Source: Hyphochytrium catenoides | Taxonomy: Eukaryota; Sar; Hyphochytriomycetes; Hyphochytriales; Hyphochytriaceae | Direction of reading: 5' to 3' | Length of the DNA: 64,000 nt | Assembly: GCA_900088475.1 (NCBI GenBank) | Contig: FLMG01003519.1 | Location: 1 to 64,000 of the forward strand | Shown here: in pieces, positions 26,107 through 39,187 of the stretch | Numbering within the stretch: the first letter of the stretch is position 1 | How the letters are laid out: each line of letters begins with the position of its first letter | Translations under genes and position numbers: made by a program | Notes under the pieces: model-generated | Seen by the model: the letters and a program-made list of their open reading frames with translations, nothing else | Told to the model about the DNA's origin: nothing | Databases searched by the model: none

Positions 26107-29100
26107 CTAGGCAAAAGGGTACAGGTAGGGTTTTCCAGGCTCAGCCATCTGCTGCTTGTCTTCAGGGCCCGGCACGTGGTCTCCAGGTACGGTCAAAATC
26201 TAATGATTTGACACGTTAGCCGCAATCACCTACCCCTAAAAAATGAATGACATACCTGAACCTCCTGCAGACCTAGCGAGCTGGCAAGGAACTGTTGATA
26301 AAACTGTAGCACCTCCATCTCGTTAAAGGGCATTCTGTACAGAAAGAAAGAGCATGACAATTTAGTCTTCCACTTTGCCCATTAGCAAGTATGCATTGCC
26401 ATAGCAACTTACACAAGGTCCAGCGCTTCCACTCCCACAGCCTCGACCTCACTCTTCTGGAACGCAGCAAACTGCATCACCAGTTTCATCAACTTTTTCA
26501 GCTCTGGTTTGGAGTCGACAAACTGTTTAAGCAGCTTCATAAAATCTTGGGGGAAGCCTCGCGTTGTCGGATCATAGATAGAACGCATGTAGGTCATCAG
26601 CTGCTCTTTCCATTCTGGGTATGCTGTGGCAACGTAGAGATAGGCCTTAGTAGGAGGCTTTGCAGGCTCGGCGGGCTGGCCCTTTTTAGCTTTCTTTGGC
26701 TGTGAAGCCTTGATCACTGAGTCTCTGAACTTCTTCATGTTGGCCCGGAAATAGTTACCGGCCCTAAACAGAACGCTGTCCACCTGCTGAGTGGCAGGCA
26801 AGCTGGGGATCACAACTTAGACTAGTTAACATCTCACTATGCAAGGCAATGGTGAGCCGTACCCAGCCTTGAAGACGCTCTCTTTGTTGCCTAGAAGACC
26901 CCATACGTTCTCGCACCAATGGGGAGTTATAGGAGCCATAATCCGCACAAGCGCGTCAATGAACTTCTTTGTCACCTCAACATGCAGGCCCTAAATAATA
27001 AGACAAGAGTAGCCCGCAAGGTGAGGCCCCGAATAAGCATAAGCCACGCCCATTTGGTAAGTACCATTCCCTGACGAGTGCAAACATCCCGATAGAAGTC
27101 CCGAGCTAGGAGTAGTTCGAAGAAGCCGGCATGCAGTGCATCACGGAATCGCATATTGTCATAGGCCGTCTGGGCATCCTCAACCTGGATAGACATGGCC
27201 GATGGAGGTTATTGGTCATCCTGCTTCAAGGCTAGGGTGCTTTTGCGGCTGTCAGTACCTGTTTGTTCACCTCATTCTCGAAGATGCGATCGCTAAGATT
27301 AACTTCTCCTGAACGGAGCTGGCCAGCCAACTCCTCTTCAAGAACTGCAGTTAAAGGAGAGTCCTTGAGAACGATGCAATAGCAACTACAGGTCGTCTCT
27401 GCTGCGAAGACGTACCTGATTTGATCCAATCCTCCTCAGTGGTCAGCCTGAGAATGGCAGCATTTGCAGTATCTCTGATAGCCATATAACTCGGTGTGAG
27501 ATATGACACTCCTACTTGCCAAGAGTTTTCAACCCAAACCTTGCAAAGTTGGCATCATCCATTCCATCGCCTGCATCTGCTAACGCGATCCTTGTAGCAT
27601 CAGCACCCCAGATCTCCACGGCGTCCTTAAGCATGATAAAGTTTCCTTTCTGCTTACTCATCTTCTCAGCATCAACCAAAATGTGACCATTTGTAAAGAA
27701 ACTCCTTGGCCACTTTGACGGATCATCGCTCCAGATCTCAGTATGATTGTAGAGAGACATTGTCAAGTGATTTTGGATCAAGTCCTTTCCTAAAAAGAGT
27801 GGGTCGGTGCCTTGTATGGGGGGCAGGTTTGAGACACCGCGCTAGACCTTACCTGAAACTCTAAGGTCCAGAGGATACCAGTAGTTGAACTCGGATTTCA
27901 GGACGTCCAGCTTCTCCTTTGGAATCGAACAGTTCTCAGGGTACGGAGCCTTCAGGAAAATGTAGTTCCAGACGTCCAGAGTCTAAGGGCATGTGACAAA
28001 TTGCATGATAAGAGAGCCCAAAACAGTGGTCGAAGCAGAATCCGTCAGCTTTTTACGTCATTTTGAGCGAAGTGTCTGCACATACCAGCTCTTCCGGCTT
28101 TATGCCCAACGGCCCAGCTGCTGATCCCTCCATATTTCCTACGGATTAACGGTAAGACTCACAGACCCAACTGCTACTAGCCTTTTCACCTTACCTTGAA
28201 GATGGTGGGCGACGGTATAATACGCCATGTAAATTGTTGAGTCTGAAAGAGACTCAATTACCCACTTCTCATCCCATGGAAGATGTGTGCCTGTTCCATT
28301 TTTGTGAGTACAACCGGCACCTTCAGAGGGGAAACTTCAAGCACTTACCGAGACCAAATTGCCTAGAGCAGGCCCACTCGTGGAGCCAGGACAGAGTGGC
28401 CTCAAACTGGCTGAGTACCACAGGGTTGTACGTAGTGAATTTTTCTGACTTGATATGCTTCAGAACACGCTCTTTCCAATCTTCCTCCCCATAGGCCAAA
28501 TACCACTGCTCAGTCAGTGCGACGACGCATTCATCGCCTGAACGGGACATAACTGTCGACTCGGGTTCGAAATAGGGCAGAGCCAAGCCCGCTGCAATGA
28601 GCTCCTTTCGGACAAGCGGCTTGGCGTCACATACTTTCTGACCCTAACGTGGTACCAATGTCAGAAATCTGCATTAGCCCAAGCCCTTTGCGATGATATA
28701 CCTTTTGGCTTCCGACAAGCATTCTTCCCTCATAAAAGCCCTTTAGGTAGACTTTTTCTTTCGCTTCCTTTAACTTTTCGGTGTCATTTTGGCTCTTGAT
28801 CTTAAGCTCGTCACACACCGTAACAGCCGCCTTGTCGCCATAACCAGGAATATCAATGATGGGCACCACCTGATAGTAGCGGGGCAAAATTTAGGGTTAG
28901 CTCAAGCCCTTCTTCCGATGCTGTTGTGAGCCCATACCTCATAGGGTAAGACCATATGATCCTCAAGATGAAACTTTTGTCGCATCGCCGGCTTCTCTTT
29001 CAGATCACGAAGAGCAGCATAATCGTCTGGAGCATCGCTAGGTACACTCGTAACCACTCCGGTTCCTTTCTTCATTGAGATTGTCAATAGAGGAAGTGTA

Positions 29101-30886
29101 TACACGACTTCGTAGGTGGCATTTGGCGCGGACAGAGGAGCTCCGAGCAGGTCCCAGCCCTTAAGCTTCAGCAGGCATTCCACCTTGCCCCAGACGCGGG
29201 ACTTGTTCTACGGTGAGAGGATCAATCAGGTTTTCGAACGTGACGAAGCCCTTCATATGAGGAAGGTCGATACCTGGTGTGCAAGGTTAAGGGCTGATCT
29301 TTCACTGCAAACAAAGATTTCCTCGTCGTCTATCTGGAATGCTCCGTAGTCTCCGTCCGGAAGAACGAAACAGTTTGTCTGGCCATACCTGTGCGAAGGC
29401 CGTCGGTGACATACCATCAATCAGCGAGTTTTGCAATCTACAGTCCACCCGCGGTTACTCACATTGTCTCCGGGCGGAGTGTCGCGGCAACTAAGAAGAC
29501 CTTTTTGCCAGCGAGTGGGGCAAGCTTTGCTGGGAATGGCTCTACAATTCTCAATTTGATGAGTGTGTACTCTTGTGGGCCAACACCTTCTCCAGATGCA
29601 CGATCATGATCTGCACAGACCTAAGAACTCAACTTTAGTAATGAGACTCAATGCGAAGCAGCGACCAATAATGCAGGACAGCGACAAATAGAGCCTCTAG
29701 GGAAATTACATTCATTCGTGCAGAGGAACAGGATTATTTGAAGAAGGAAGAAGACAGTACTAACTTGGCCGTCGAGAGCTGAGTACACCGCTGGTCGTGT
29801 ACCAAAAAGAACTCTCTTCTTCTCCCTGAGGATGTGGAACTGCCACCGAATGAAGGAGTCATAGTAGGGATTGACACTGGTCGTGATGAACGCACGCCGC
29901 AGGTCCACGTGGAAGCCAAAGAGCTCCAAATCTTCCCTTCCCAGTGGCGGGAAGTAATGCAGCCAATAAACTGGGTCCACAAAGTTGGGAATGAGCTCTT
30001 CGGGTACCTAAGGGTAATTTGTATGTAAGACATAACTAATGAGAGTAGATATTGCTCCCCAGGCATGACTGCAGACTAGGAGGGCATACCATCATCTTTA
30101 GAATATCCCATTGATATTTCACAGCACCCGTCTTCGCTACTGCCTTTGACTTCTTGCCCTATAATGGGGATTGTTAGAGCTTCGGAGGTACAAGTAGAGG
30201 CCTAATAGGATTCGACCTTAAAAGTCCCAGGATTCTGTTCTCCCTCTGCCGGCTTCCCTTCAGCTTTGGCTTGTGCGACCGTCTCTGCAAATAAGGGGTC
30301 AGTGGTATCAACCCCCACCTCAGATATGGTATGGTATCATCATACCCTCAGCACCCTCTTCCTCCTGTTTGGGAAACTTTGGCGGGCATCCAAACTGCTC
30401 TAGCTCTGCCTTCAACTTGTTTGCGGCTGCTTGAATTGGCATACCCGAACAATGGAAGCCGTATGGGAATATTGCATTCTCACCCTTCATCTTATGGTAT
30501 CTAGGACCTCAACAACATTAGCAATAGAGGAGTTGCATGAAGTTGTTGCATAAACCTACCCGACAGCAAAGTCTGCCTTTGTCATTGTAAAGCCATGACC
30601 TAGATGAAGGCGCCCATTCATGTACGGGTACGGGAAGGTGGCAAGATACTTCTTCTTGCCAGGAATGGGGTCAGCCTCGAAGGTCCTTCCTTCTTTCCAT
30701 TTAGCTTGTACTCTCTTCTGCATATCAATGAGGTGGTCTCTCCTAGCAAAAGACTGAAAAGATGGTTTAGTGCTCACAGTCCACTGACTTGCCAAGAATC
30801 ATGATGCTAACCTTTGGGGCAGATGCTCCATCTGCGGAGCCTGACACTGCTAGCTCCGCCATCTTCGTGGTGGGTGGTGCTTCCAT
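26107..30886 (-). CDS. LARS1: Cytosolic leucyl-tRNA synthetase
   Basis: Twenty-two exons (minus): 30886-30812, 30753-30560, 30500-30346, 30284-30217, 30158-30090, 30007-29765, 29620-29463, 29388-29274, 29207-28938, 28869-28702, 28643-28349, 28290-28195, 28138-28086, 27982-27853, 27789-27516, 27474-27416, 27344-27259, 27184-27065, 26990-26863, 26802-26413, 26334-26256, 26199-26107. They sum to 1106 codons including the stop, the usual eukaryotic size. The class I signature appears as LHLGHGFT (HIGH box). The CP1 editing domain shows TLRPETMYGQ and [47 protein letters not shown] and [12 protein letters not shown] match eukaryotic/archaeal-type LeuRS. The KMSKS loop reads KMSKQKGNF, Gln replacing the last Ser. 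It charges tRNA-Leu with leucine in the cytosol; no targeting peptide is seen. Confidence 0.97.
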
Positions 30887-31661
30887 CCTTTAAAGCTTTA
30901 GTCTCACTCTCAATCCAGACGAAGGAATCGATTCGTTTCTCCTAGATCCGCAGTGCGCAATGAGTAGAAACGGCGCTGATGAAGCAAGGCGTCCAAGCTT
31001 CAACCACGAAGAAGAGCTTATGGTCAATGCCTCTGCGCAGCATCTGAAAGCTGAAGGCGGAAGATGTTGAGGGTTCGGATGGTGATGACTCATCACCGCC
31101 AGAGACTTTTTTCCACGGCTCTGCTGGAGACTGTGGCAGATAGCCGCTAACGATCATCATCTTGGAACTTCTACTGTACATCGGACAACGTCACTGAACC
31201 ATATGTGATGACACCATAATAATAAAAGGCCCTTATGATGTACGGAGTATGACCTTTCAGGCTAAGCGATCCTGGCTTGTCAGACACAGCTTCATCATTA
31301 AATCTTTGGATAAACCGGTCGGTCCCACAGAGGCACTGACATTAACCGGCACCGTTTGGAATAACGTAGAAATGCAAGTTGTAGTGCTGTACTTTACGGA
31401 TATTGAGATTGCTGCTTGCTACGGTCTTTACGCTGAAGTCCTGGCTAATGCTACTACCTTGTACACTTGTAAGTTTCCTATTTAGAGAGAATGTGCGCTG
31501 GGTCCGCTATTGAGCAGCGGCTTGCCATCTAGTTTGTCATTGACTGCGGAGGAGAGGGGGAGGGGGGAGGATTCACGCCTGTGGCCCGAGATGAGATGAG
31601 GGACGTCCATGTTGTAGTCACGTAGGGCAATTGCAGTAGTAACACGTGCCGCTGTACCACT
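30887..31661. other. Intergenic
   Basis: Upstream of the leucyl-tRNA synthetase start and downstream of the PPC-domain gene. Nothing beyond short frames was seen. Confidence 0.5.
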
Positions 31662-33076
31662 CTAGTCGTCCCAAAGTAACTCCTGGACCCGATGAACTTG
31701 TAGCTCATTGGAGCCAGACTCCTTATCCATATGACGGAGAAACACGAGATTCTCAATCTCCCCTACTACCACCTAGACAAGACAAACATTTAGGGCTAGG
31801 GCTGCATCGAGTGAAAGAGAGTGGTCACTGTTGTTACCTCAACTGTCGTCAGAACAGTTCCTTCAATCAAGCTTCCTCCAATAACGCGACCGTCAGAATC
31901 TGACACTGCAATGTTGATGCTATGGGTCTCTCCTGGCCCAATAGTGCCCGACAATGACACTATTTCAACCGGTGCGTTGATCACAATAGTATTGTCCGTG
32001 GTGCTCTCCATCGTAGGAAGGGCTGAGGCAGTACGTAAGCTTACTGTCTTCAAGTTGCCAACCACTGTCTGAATGAAAGCAGCCTTAAGACGGTTCTTTC
32101 GGGCGAAGCTGAGAATGGTATTCTTGAGGTCTTGTCCAGCGCGTAGCCTCATCGCATACACGCGGACATGACCGCCACCGCTTGAGACAGGCAAATCCGC
32201 TGTAAAAGGGCGAGTCAGCTCAATATTACCACCCGTTTTTCTTTCCTCTAATGGACAAAATCTCCTTTTTGCTGAACGTGACGACTAAATCAACTTACAG
32301 GCCATGTAATCTGCATCCATGTATTCTCCTCCTTCTCCCAAGATACGGCGACGCTTAGGTCTTGATATCGCCGTCGGATCAGAACCTTCTAGCGCTGGTA
32401 AATTAGCAGGAGCACCGCTAAATAGGTAGAACGGAGCAAGTCAGAATACGTAACGATTGATGTATACCTCACCAGCTCACGTGAGCTCCCAGATTCTTTG
32501 CTCTACATCTTAAAGCTTACCCTTTCTTTCTCAGGCTAGGATTGGTCTTAATGTATGCCACAACTACGTTCTTCGGGATGTTTGAGAATTTTTGATGAAT
32601 CTGTTGCGTGCATACGAGTGAGCTACCGAATAGGTGGCTAGCGAAAAGGGGACCCATACCACTTGATGAACTTTGTTGATTCCAGCATAGCCAAGCTTGA
32701 CGCGATAAATCTGATCGATCGTATCAAACCATTCCCGGGGAGGACAAACCCTAAGCATGGTGCTCGTTCCTTGTTCGCTTTTGCTTCCCTGGCGAAAAAG
32801 TGCATATTTTGGTTGAGATCCATCGGGAGATGAGCAAAGACGTCTGGTAAAGTCAGTCTTTAGCATGTGCTTGAGCTTTGCAATCCGAGCTCGGTCCATT
32901 CCTTCCCATCTATGTGGGTTGGAGTCATCCAGCAGCGAAAGGTATAGGTCGTACTTCTCGTCGGTGATAATTTTCTGGGACTTCATTATGTCGGATGCGA
33001 AGACCAGCCGCTCAAACTCAGCTTTGTGGTCCTCGCGGCTGATCACCGGTTCATTGGCCACTCCCGGAGACGTCAT
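31662..33076 (-). CDS. PPC/DUF296-domain protein with decayed integrase-like N-terminal region
   Basis: Exons (minus): 33076-32663, 32600-32521, 32417-32299, 32199-31838, 31772-31662; 361 residues, all phases agree. Residues about 230-361 form a PPC (DUF296) domain: GGGHVRVYAMRLRAGQDLK, LSGTIG, HSINIAVSDSDGRVIGGSL. In plant AHL proteins this domain follows AT-hooks and mediates multimerisation of DNA-binding proteins. A basic KRRRI segment just before it could be a nuclear signal. The N-terminal 170 residues (FERLVFASD, ITDEKYDLYLSLL, then QIHQKFSNIPKNVVVAYIK) resemble the region before and within the H2C2 zinc-binding domain of retrotransposon integrases, but the zinc ligands are lost. A chromatin-binding regulator is inference. 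Confidence 0.8.
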
Positions 33077-34310
33077 GATGCCAACCCTTAACCCTATCAA
33101 CGAACTCCAAGCAGAAGTAGACGTATCTGATGGCAAGCTCCGTCTTGCCGGGCAATCTGCACTTGTCGCTTTGATCGTCGCAGCTCTGCAGAAGAACTCG
33201 CTGAGCTTGCTCACTGGGCAACAACAGCAAAAGCTGGTGAACGGAGAAATTCAAATTCAGAAAGAAGCCAGAACAGACAAAGCCCATTGTCGATGAGAGG
33301 GCCGTCCCACCCATCCTGCCTCTATAAATAGGATGTAATATTTGCCAAAACGGGTGGGCCATCTCCTGGGTTGCCAATAATGTCAATAAGTTTGAGACAT
33401 GACAAGATGTGAATAACAATTATTCACAATACATCACAAGTAACCTCCAGGCAGCTGCTTACTTACTGCTTATCTTGTACAAAATCAATAGCTGCATTGT
33501 CAATTATGGACTCTTAGCGTTAGTGAAAGATTGAGATTATTGACTAAGCACTGAAAGGGCACAGCGGAAGGTGCATTGTCTATGGTGCTCAAGAGGTCAG
33601 TATATTTATCGGCTTATCGGCTGATCATCGCAACCGAAAGAGATTTTGAAGATGATCAGCCAGTCATCGGAGGAATCTATCGTGCGTGATAATGGGAGAG
33701 GGAAGCAAGCTTTGCATGTTGGTGACCAAGCGGTTTGCTGAAACATCTGTCTTTTCAACAGCCCAATAGCCCCACATTCGGTTCGCATCCATAAACGGAG
33801 ATCTTCTACGCCCTCGGAGCAGCTAGCTGTAGTCGATCCGCTGGGAGTGCGGCTACCTTGGTAGAGTGTGCTTTCCTTTCAGCTCCCTAAGCGCCAACAT
33901 TAGAGGCGGCGGCCGGGATTGTGCAGATCCGAAAGGTCGATCGACCTCAACTGCAGATCTCTTACTAATAATTGTTCTTAGCTCATCAGCGCACTATGTT
34001 AATGTCTCTGGCTCTCAGTTCCATCCCGGACTGAGCAATTCCTAAACAAGGATAAGAAGCGCTTCAAGATCCGTTGTTATGAGCCCTAGTTGATGTTATG
34101 AGACCTCGGGAGTTGGATAGAGAACATCTTACACAATATCTTACTCGCAGCGCAGATAGAATGATGACCATGGGTTACTCAACTTTTATTATGATCGACA
34201 CGTAGATACAAAGAAGTAGACGGACATAAGGCAACGACAAACAGATATAGCTAAAAGAAAGCTCTTCCTTTCTATCCTCCTAGAGCCATTTTGAGGAGTG
34301 AGGAAGGATC
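33077..34310. other. Intergenic
   Basis: About 1.2 kb between two same-strand genes. It should hold the promoter of the PPC-domain gene and the 3' region of the lipase gene. No exon with a family signature was found. Confidence 0.5.
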
Positions 34311-37300
34311 TTACTGAGAAGTAGCTGGTCCTTTGAGGAAGAAATTGGACAGCGAGGCTACAGGTCCTCCACCTTGCCTTGGGCCGACAGGAGTTTTCAT
34401 CGTCACGTAGTCAACTATTCCTTCTCGACTCTCGTAGGCACCAATCTTGGGGAAAGATGGTGAAGCGATTGGCGCTGCTTGTACCCTTGTACTCACGATG
34501 CCCCCCTTCTGAAACCTATCGAGTGGTTCTGTCGGTGGCATATCTGGCCCCCTGTTCCCTTGTCTTGACAATCTTGAAGCAATGACGGAAAGGCTAAGCG
34601 GAGGAGCTGCATAACTCTTCTCAAACGGTGCAGATCCAGACCCGGAGTGAATCGCACTTAAGAGTGTGCCTCGCTGTGCAGGCAATGTCGTATGACGGTC
34701 ACGAAAGTGAGGACTAATCCAGCCGTCAGGCTCCAATATGTCTCCATTCTGCTTCTCCAAAAACAGGTGGTTGGTTAACGCTAAAAGGCAGCGTCTATAT
34801 TTCGTTAACAGGTGGCTGCTAACTTTGCGGTTGGCCCTGCGCACACGCCGTTCCAAAAAGGATGGGTTGATCATCACACTTCCGACCTTGGTGATCACGA
34901 CCTCAGTGCCGATATGCTTGAAGTTTTCTCCAATCCAGCCGGGCATGGATAGGATCCCGACAATCATGTCTCCATCACAGACGAGGCGGTAGGCATACGG
35001 GATGACTTGATTGAAGATGTTTGCGAACTGGAGGTTGCCCACTCTTGGAGATCCGAAGTTGACTAGTCCAACCCAGTTGCGCAATCTGCCCTCTAGCTTC
35101 AGATCAAGTGCAGCGAGTGTGGCGAGGGCGCCGCCAAGACTGCAGATGAAAGAGAGGAGATAGTTTAGTAAAGAAGCGTCAATAATGAAGACTAGAAAAA
35201 AAGCAAATCATATAATACCTGTGTCCGGTACAGAGTATATCCCAATTAGCCGTTGGACCGCTTCTGACAATCTCCAACACGCTCTCTAGAACCTCCTCCC
35301 GAACTGCGGAATAGGCTTTCCAAAACCCCGAATGAATCTTGCATTGGCGAGCTTCGCCTTCCACAGTGAAGGTTGCCTTGGTCTTGACAAGCAGGACATC
35401 AACGCCGACGTTCCTTCAGAAACGGAGAAAATGACAGCCCAATTATGACTCAGTATTGACCCGATCCTTGCGACTACTGCTCTTACCTGAAGCTGCTCGT
35501 TCCTCTGAAGGCTATCACTATCTGTCCTCTCCCCACAGCGATGAGCCCATGAGTATCATGCTCTTCATTGTGGATATACTTCACAATACGGTAGCCTAAC
35601 TCTTCGAAGCGGAGCTCATCGATGGTAGCCTCCATCGAAGTACCAATGGCTGGATGAAGAAGTGTGACATATAGGCGCGCAATGCGTGGTGGACTCAATT
35701 CATCGAGGAGAAAAGCGATTGTAACAGGGACATAGAGATAAAACCAGGAATAAGGCCCACGACAAATTCAAGAAGACTCTGACAGGAGCCGTGTCCCCTA
35801 GCGATAGAGATTGCGGTTTTATGGCGAGTGTACCTGTTGGGGGCGGGAGGTAAACTTCATGCGAAAAGTTGAACATGTTGCAAGCAGTTTCCACGCAAAA
35901 GTACTTTTTATGCTGGGACGGGCTCTTAGGATCTTTCCCTACTTTCCTGTCGTACCTATAGAGAGGACAAAGAGGACATAAGACCGAGATATGGGTACTG
36001 GCCATCATCATTCTTCTTAGCCTGTGCATTCATCAACTTACCTCAAGGCCCCATTCTCTCGGTACACAAATTTCCTTCTGATCTTGCTCTTGCCACTGGG
36101 CACATAGAAGAAGAACGCCAAAGTCACGACCATAGTGAACTCAAAGAGCGCCTTCAATCTTGGAATGTAGGGTCTCGCCAACCCAGATACCACTAAAGAG
36201 CAGTGGTGAGGGCAGGTTAGAGACGTCACCTGCCGAGAAAATTTACGGATCATCTCACCTGAGGCCTCTGTTTCGGTAGGGACTGACTGGAATAAGGCAG
36301 GTGGGGCGAGGAACTCCACGCTCTTTTCCACAAAGTAGAGTATCAAGTAAAGGATGAGCTGCGGTAAGAGACATTGGTCGTTTAGAGGCTATTCCTATAA
36401 GATACGGAGGGAAAATAGTCGTACTCACCATGGGGCGAAGGGTGCGGTAGCTCAACTGCTGAAAGCGAGAAGAAATATAGGGGATGGGCCTCAAGAAGAC
36501 ACCCGTTCGATACAGGACGAACATGAGATAGAAAAGAAAGAGGCAGTTCATTCCGAACATCACGCTCATCATCACCACAACGAGAACTCCATCTTCAGTT
36601 GAAGTCAGGTCTACTCCGGTCATGGGGTAAGGGTCGGGCCTCTTCTTAAAGTAGAGAATGGCGCAAGCATGGACCGCTAAATGGGCGATGACATATAGTG
36701 TTTTGCCGATGTAGAAACCAGCTGTCGGAGAGGTCCCATTTAGACGAAGACCGTCCTAAACAGATTGTAGAAGATATCTTTGAATACAGGGTCCTAAAGG
36801 AGAAAAATTTAGCTGCGCTCTTACCACCAGACAGACGAGGAAGACGTTGAAAAAAACCCGTGCTAAGCCCCCTAATATTGATGAGGCTAGTCCCAGTGAG
36901 TGACCGTAAGCAGCTCCAAGCTCCAGTACCAATCCTGCAAGATTCTAAGGATGAGCGTGTCAGACCCATAGGAGGCCAGCATACGCGTGAGAGCAATGAC
37001 ACAATCCACACCTGCTTGAGAATCATTGTCACAACCAGCAAGCAGACAAATCTTCTCTCAAGAAGCCAGTTCTGCCAGCCTTTGCCAAACTTGAGCAATG
37101 CGCGCATATAAATGGCTAATGTCACGATGGACAATAACACCATAATGATAGTACTAGCAGCGAGGAAGTAGCCCCAGAAGTTTGGTGAGCCCGTATAGAA
37201 GACAGTCGGGATCGCATGCTTAGCGTTCCCTGCCAACGCGATGTTCGTTTGGCGGAGAACGACCTTCGCCGGGAATATACTTGTCGACTCGGTGGAACTA

Positions 37301-39187
37301 CCCTTAGTTTCCGCCTAGGACAGAGGTACCAGGCTTAGGGCGATATAAAGAAGACAGCTGGCGCAAAACGTTTTAGGTGTACCCTAAACACATTTTCTCC
37401 GCAATAGAGCTTGTATTTCTCTGCCTGTGCTGGCGATGCCCCTTCCAGACCTTGTTTGGATCCGGAGCATGCAAAGTACCAAGCTGTGCCGGTTACGTTT
37501 GCCTGAAAATTGATGCTGAAGTCGGAGAAAGAGCCTTGTCGGCCCTGTGGCAGAAGAAAAGAGTCAGGTTAAAAGGCTGGAGAGACATGCACGGTGAAGC
37601 TAACTTAAGAGGTACGGTCCTACGTGAATATCTGAGCCGAACGGCAGACTGAAGACAGGTCTTTTAGTGCAGATGGCCCGATTTTTAGCAAGGTTCTTTG
37701 CTGGTGTCGTGGTTTGGTCCCTCCAAAGCGGCACAATTGAAGAGCTACCGCCGGTGCAGACTGATGGTGCTGGAGGATTGAGCTTCTGAATAACCTGGAC
37801 CCGTTTTCCGCCCCTTGTTCCCATCATCGAAACAGTGACATCGAATGTCATGTCCATAGACCAGCCATCAAAGATTGGTGTTTCGCTGGTATTCCCGGCA
37901 ATCGGTGCCGCAGCTGCTAGTTGGTCCCAAAAATATGTTCTAGAGCCATTCGCTACCCTGTACACAGGGTTTGAGGAGGAACCCCTTAGCGTTGTTTCGT
38001 CCAAAATGAGTGTTAGTAAGTCCTTCTCAGTGCCGACGTTTTGAAGATAAACTTCTGGTGCCCATGAGTATCTATAGCCAATGCTGTCCAGCAGCTCTCC
38101 ACCGGTAGAGAAGGTGAATGATCCAGACATCAGGGTAGAGGATCCGAGGGTCTTGTATAGGAGTAGATCTGGATTCTCTAAGATCCGAATTTCCCCACTG
38201 CTAGAGGCTTGAAGGACAATCACAATCAAGGCGATAACTGTCAAGAAGACGCCGAGCATCCCCATAAAAGTGGCTTTGATAACTCCAGGAGACAGTTCCT
38301 CCAGCTTGATGCGATAGCTGTCCATTGTGACGCCGGACGGAGCGTACGCAAGCTAGGGATAGAGATACCATCAGCGGGCATATGATTTGGAAGACGACGT
38401 GGTGCTTCTTCGGAGTTGACTTACCCGTCTGGGATCTACCCATCCCTTCCTCTCAAGCCGCTCAATCATTGGATTGGCCACAGCGGCCTCTTCTAAGTCT
38501 TCAACCTTTGGATTGCGATCTTTTATATGGCTATGGGGTCGTTCTCCAGCTGCATCACCAGAGAGACGGGCGAAGGTATGGGCAGCTCTTTCAGAGATGA
38601 CGCGGCCATTAAGATGCCTTATTCCCACACTAATAAGGCTAGTGAGCTTCTTCTTGGTCTTTTTTAGCTGCCTTCCTCCCCAGCAAGAGGTGACGACGCA
38701 GCTGAGTAACATGAGGCAGAAGGTAAAGATTACCAGCAACGGCATAGAAAACCATACTACCGTCCCTACTCCCGTAAGCTCGCAGAATCCCTGAAACACT
38801 ATGGTTTCATTGAATGCCGTCACTGCCCTTCTCTGGCACTTTGAGAGCCAATCCAAACAAGAGCACTGCAAGTTCCCAACGTTGATGCAATTTCTAGTCG
38901 AGTTTGACACGTCTACAAACGGTGTTTTGAGCCCCACCATGGACATGTAGCCCTCATAGAAGTTTTGAGGAAGAAGCCTAAAGCTCCTGGGAGGAAAGAG
39001 GCGGGACTCTTGGATCGTGCATTGGTGGTCGGCCGTCACCTGAAGGAGCTGCAAGAGCTGTATGGAACAATGCTTACCATTAGCTGGGTCTGGGAACACC
39101 AGACAGGAAGTAAAATAACCTTACCAGTCCAACTGTAAGAATGGTTAGCTGCATCTTCTGAGCCATCAGGCTGCACTGAACCATCAT
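34311..39187 (-). CDS. Multi-pass membrane protein fused to a class 3 lipase
   Basis: Exons (minus): 39187-39125, 39089-39078 (12-bp microexon, tentative), 39039-38425, 38352-37624, 37544-37383, 37314-37012, 36944-36825, 36755-36429, 36358-36259, 36192-36042, 35955-35761, 35693-35487, 35413-35219, 35139-34311; about 1335 residues. N-terminal: Cys-rich segment, membrane helix (MPLLVIFTFCLMLLSCVV), loop, second helix (FLTVIALIVIVLQ), a large ectodomain with NxT/S sites, then about seven hydrophobic helices (e.g. IIMVLLSIVTLAIYM, LVVVMMSVMFGMNCLFLFY, FTMVVTLAFFFYVP). The lipase follows: VIAFRGTSS oxyanion region, Ser elbow CTGHSLGGAL split by an intron, FGSPRVGN and a C-terminal His candidate region. 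It resembles diacylglycerol lipase in plan but has more helices. Donor 35760 is one of two options. Confidence 0.75.

Noticed and set aside
29116-29349. Plus-strand open frame within the leucyl-tRNA synthetase locus
   Set aside because: Antisense to confirmed synthetase exons; no independent motif.
33820-33900. Possible tRNA-like G/C-rich stretch
   Set aside because: No cloverleaf with a T-arm GGTTCAA-type box and matching acceptor stem could be drawn.
36646-36790. Extra exon beginning at about 36795 in the lipase gene
   Set aside because: That reading gives a stop and no phase match; skipping it leaves a clean 69-bp intron (36756-36824) with continuous frame.
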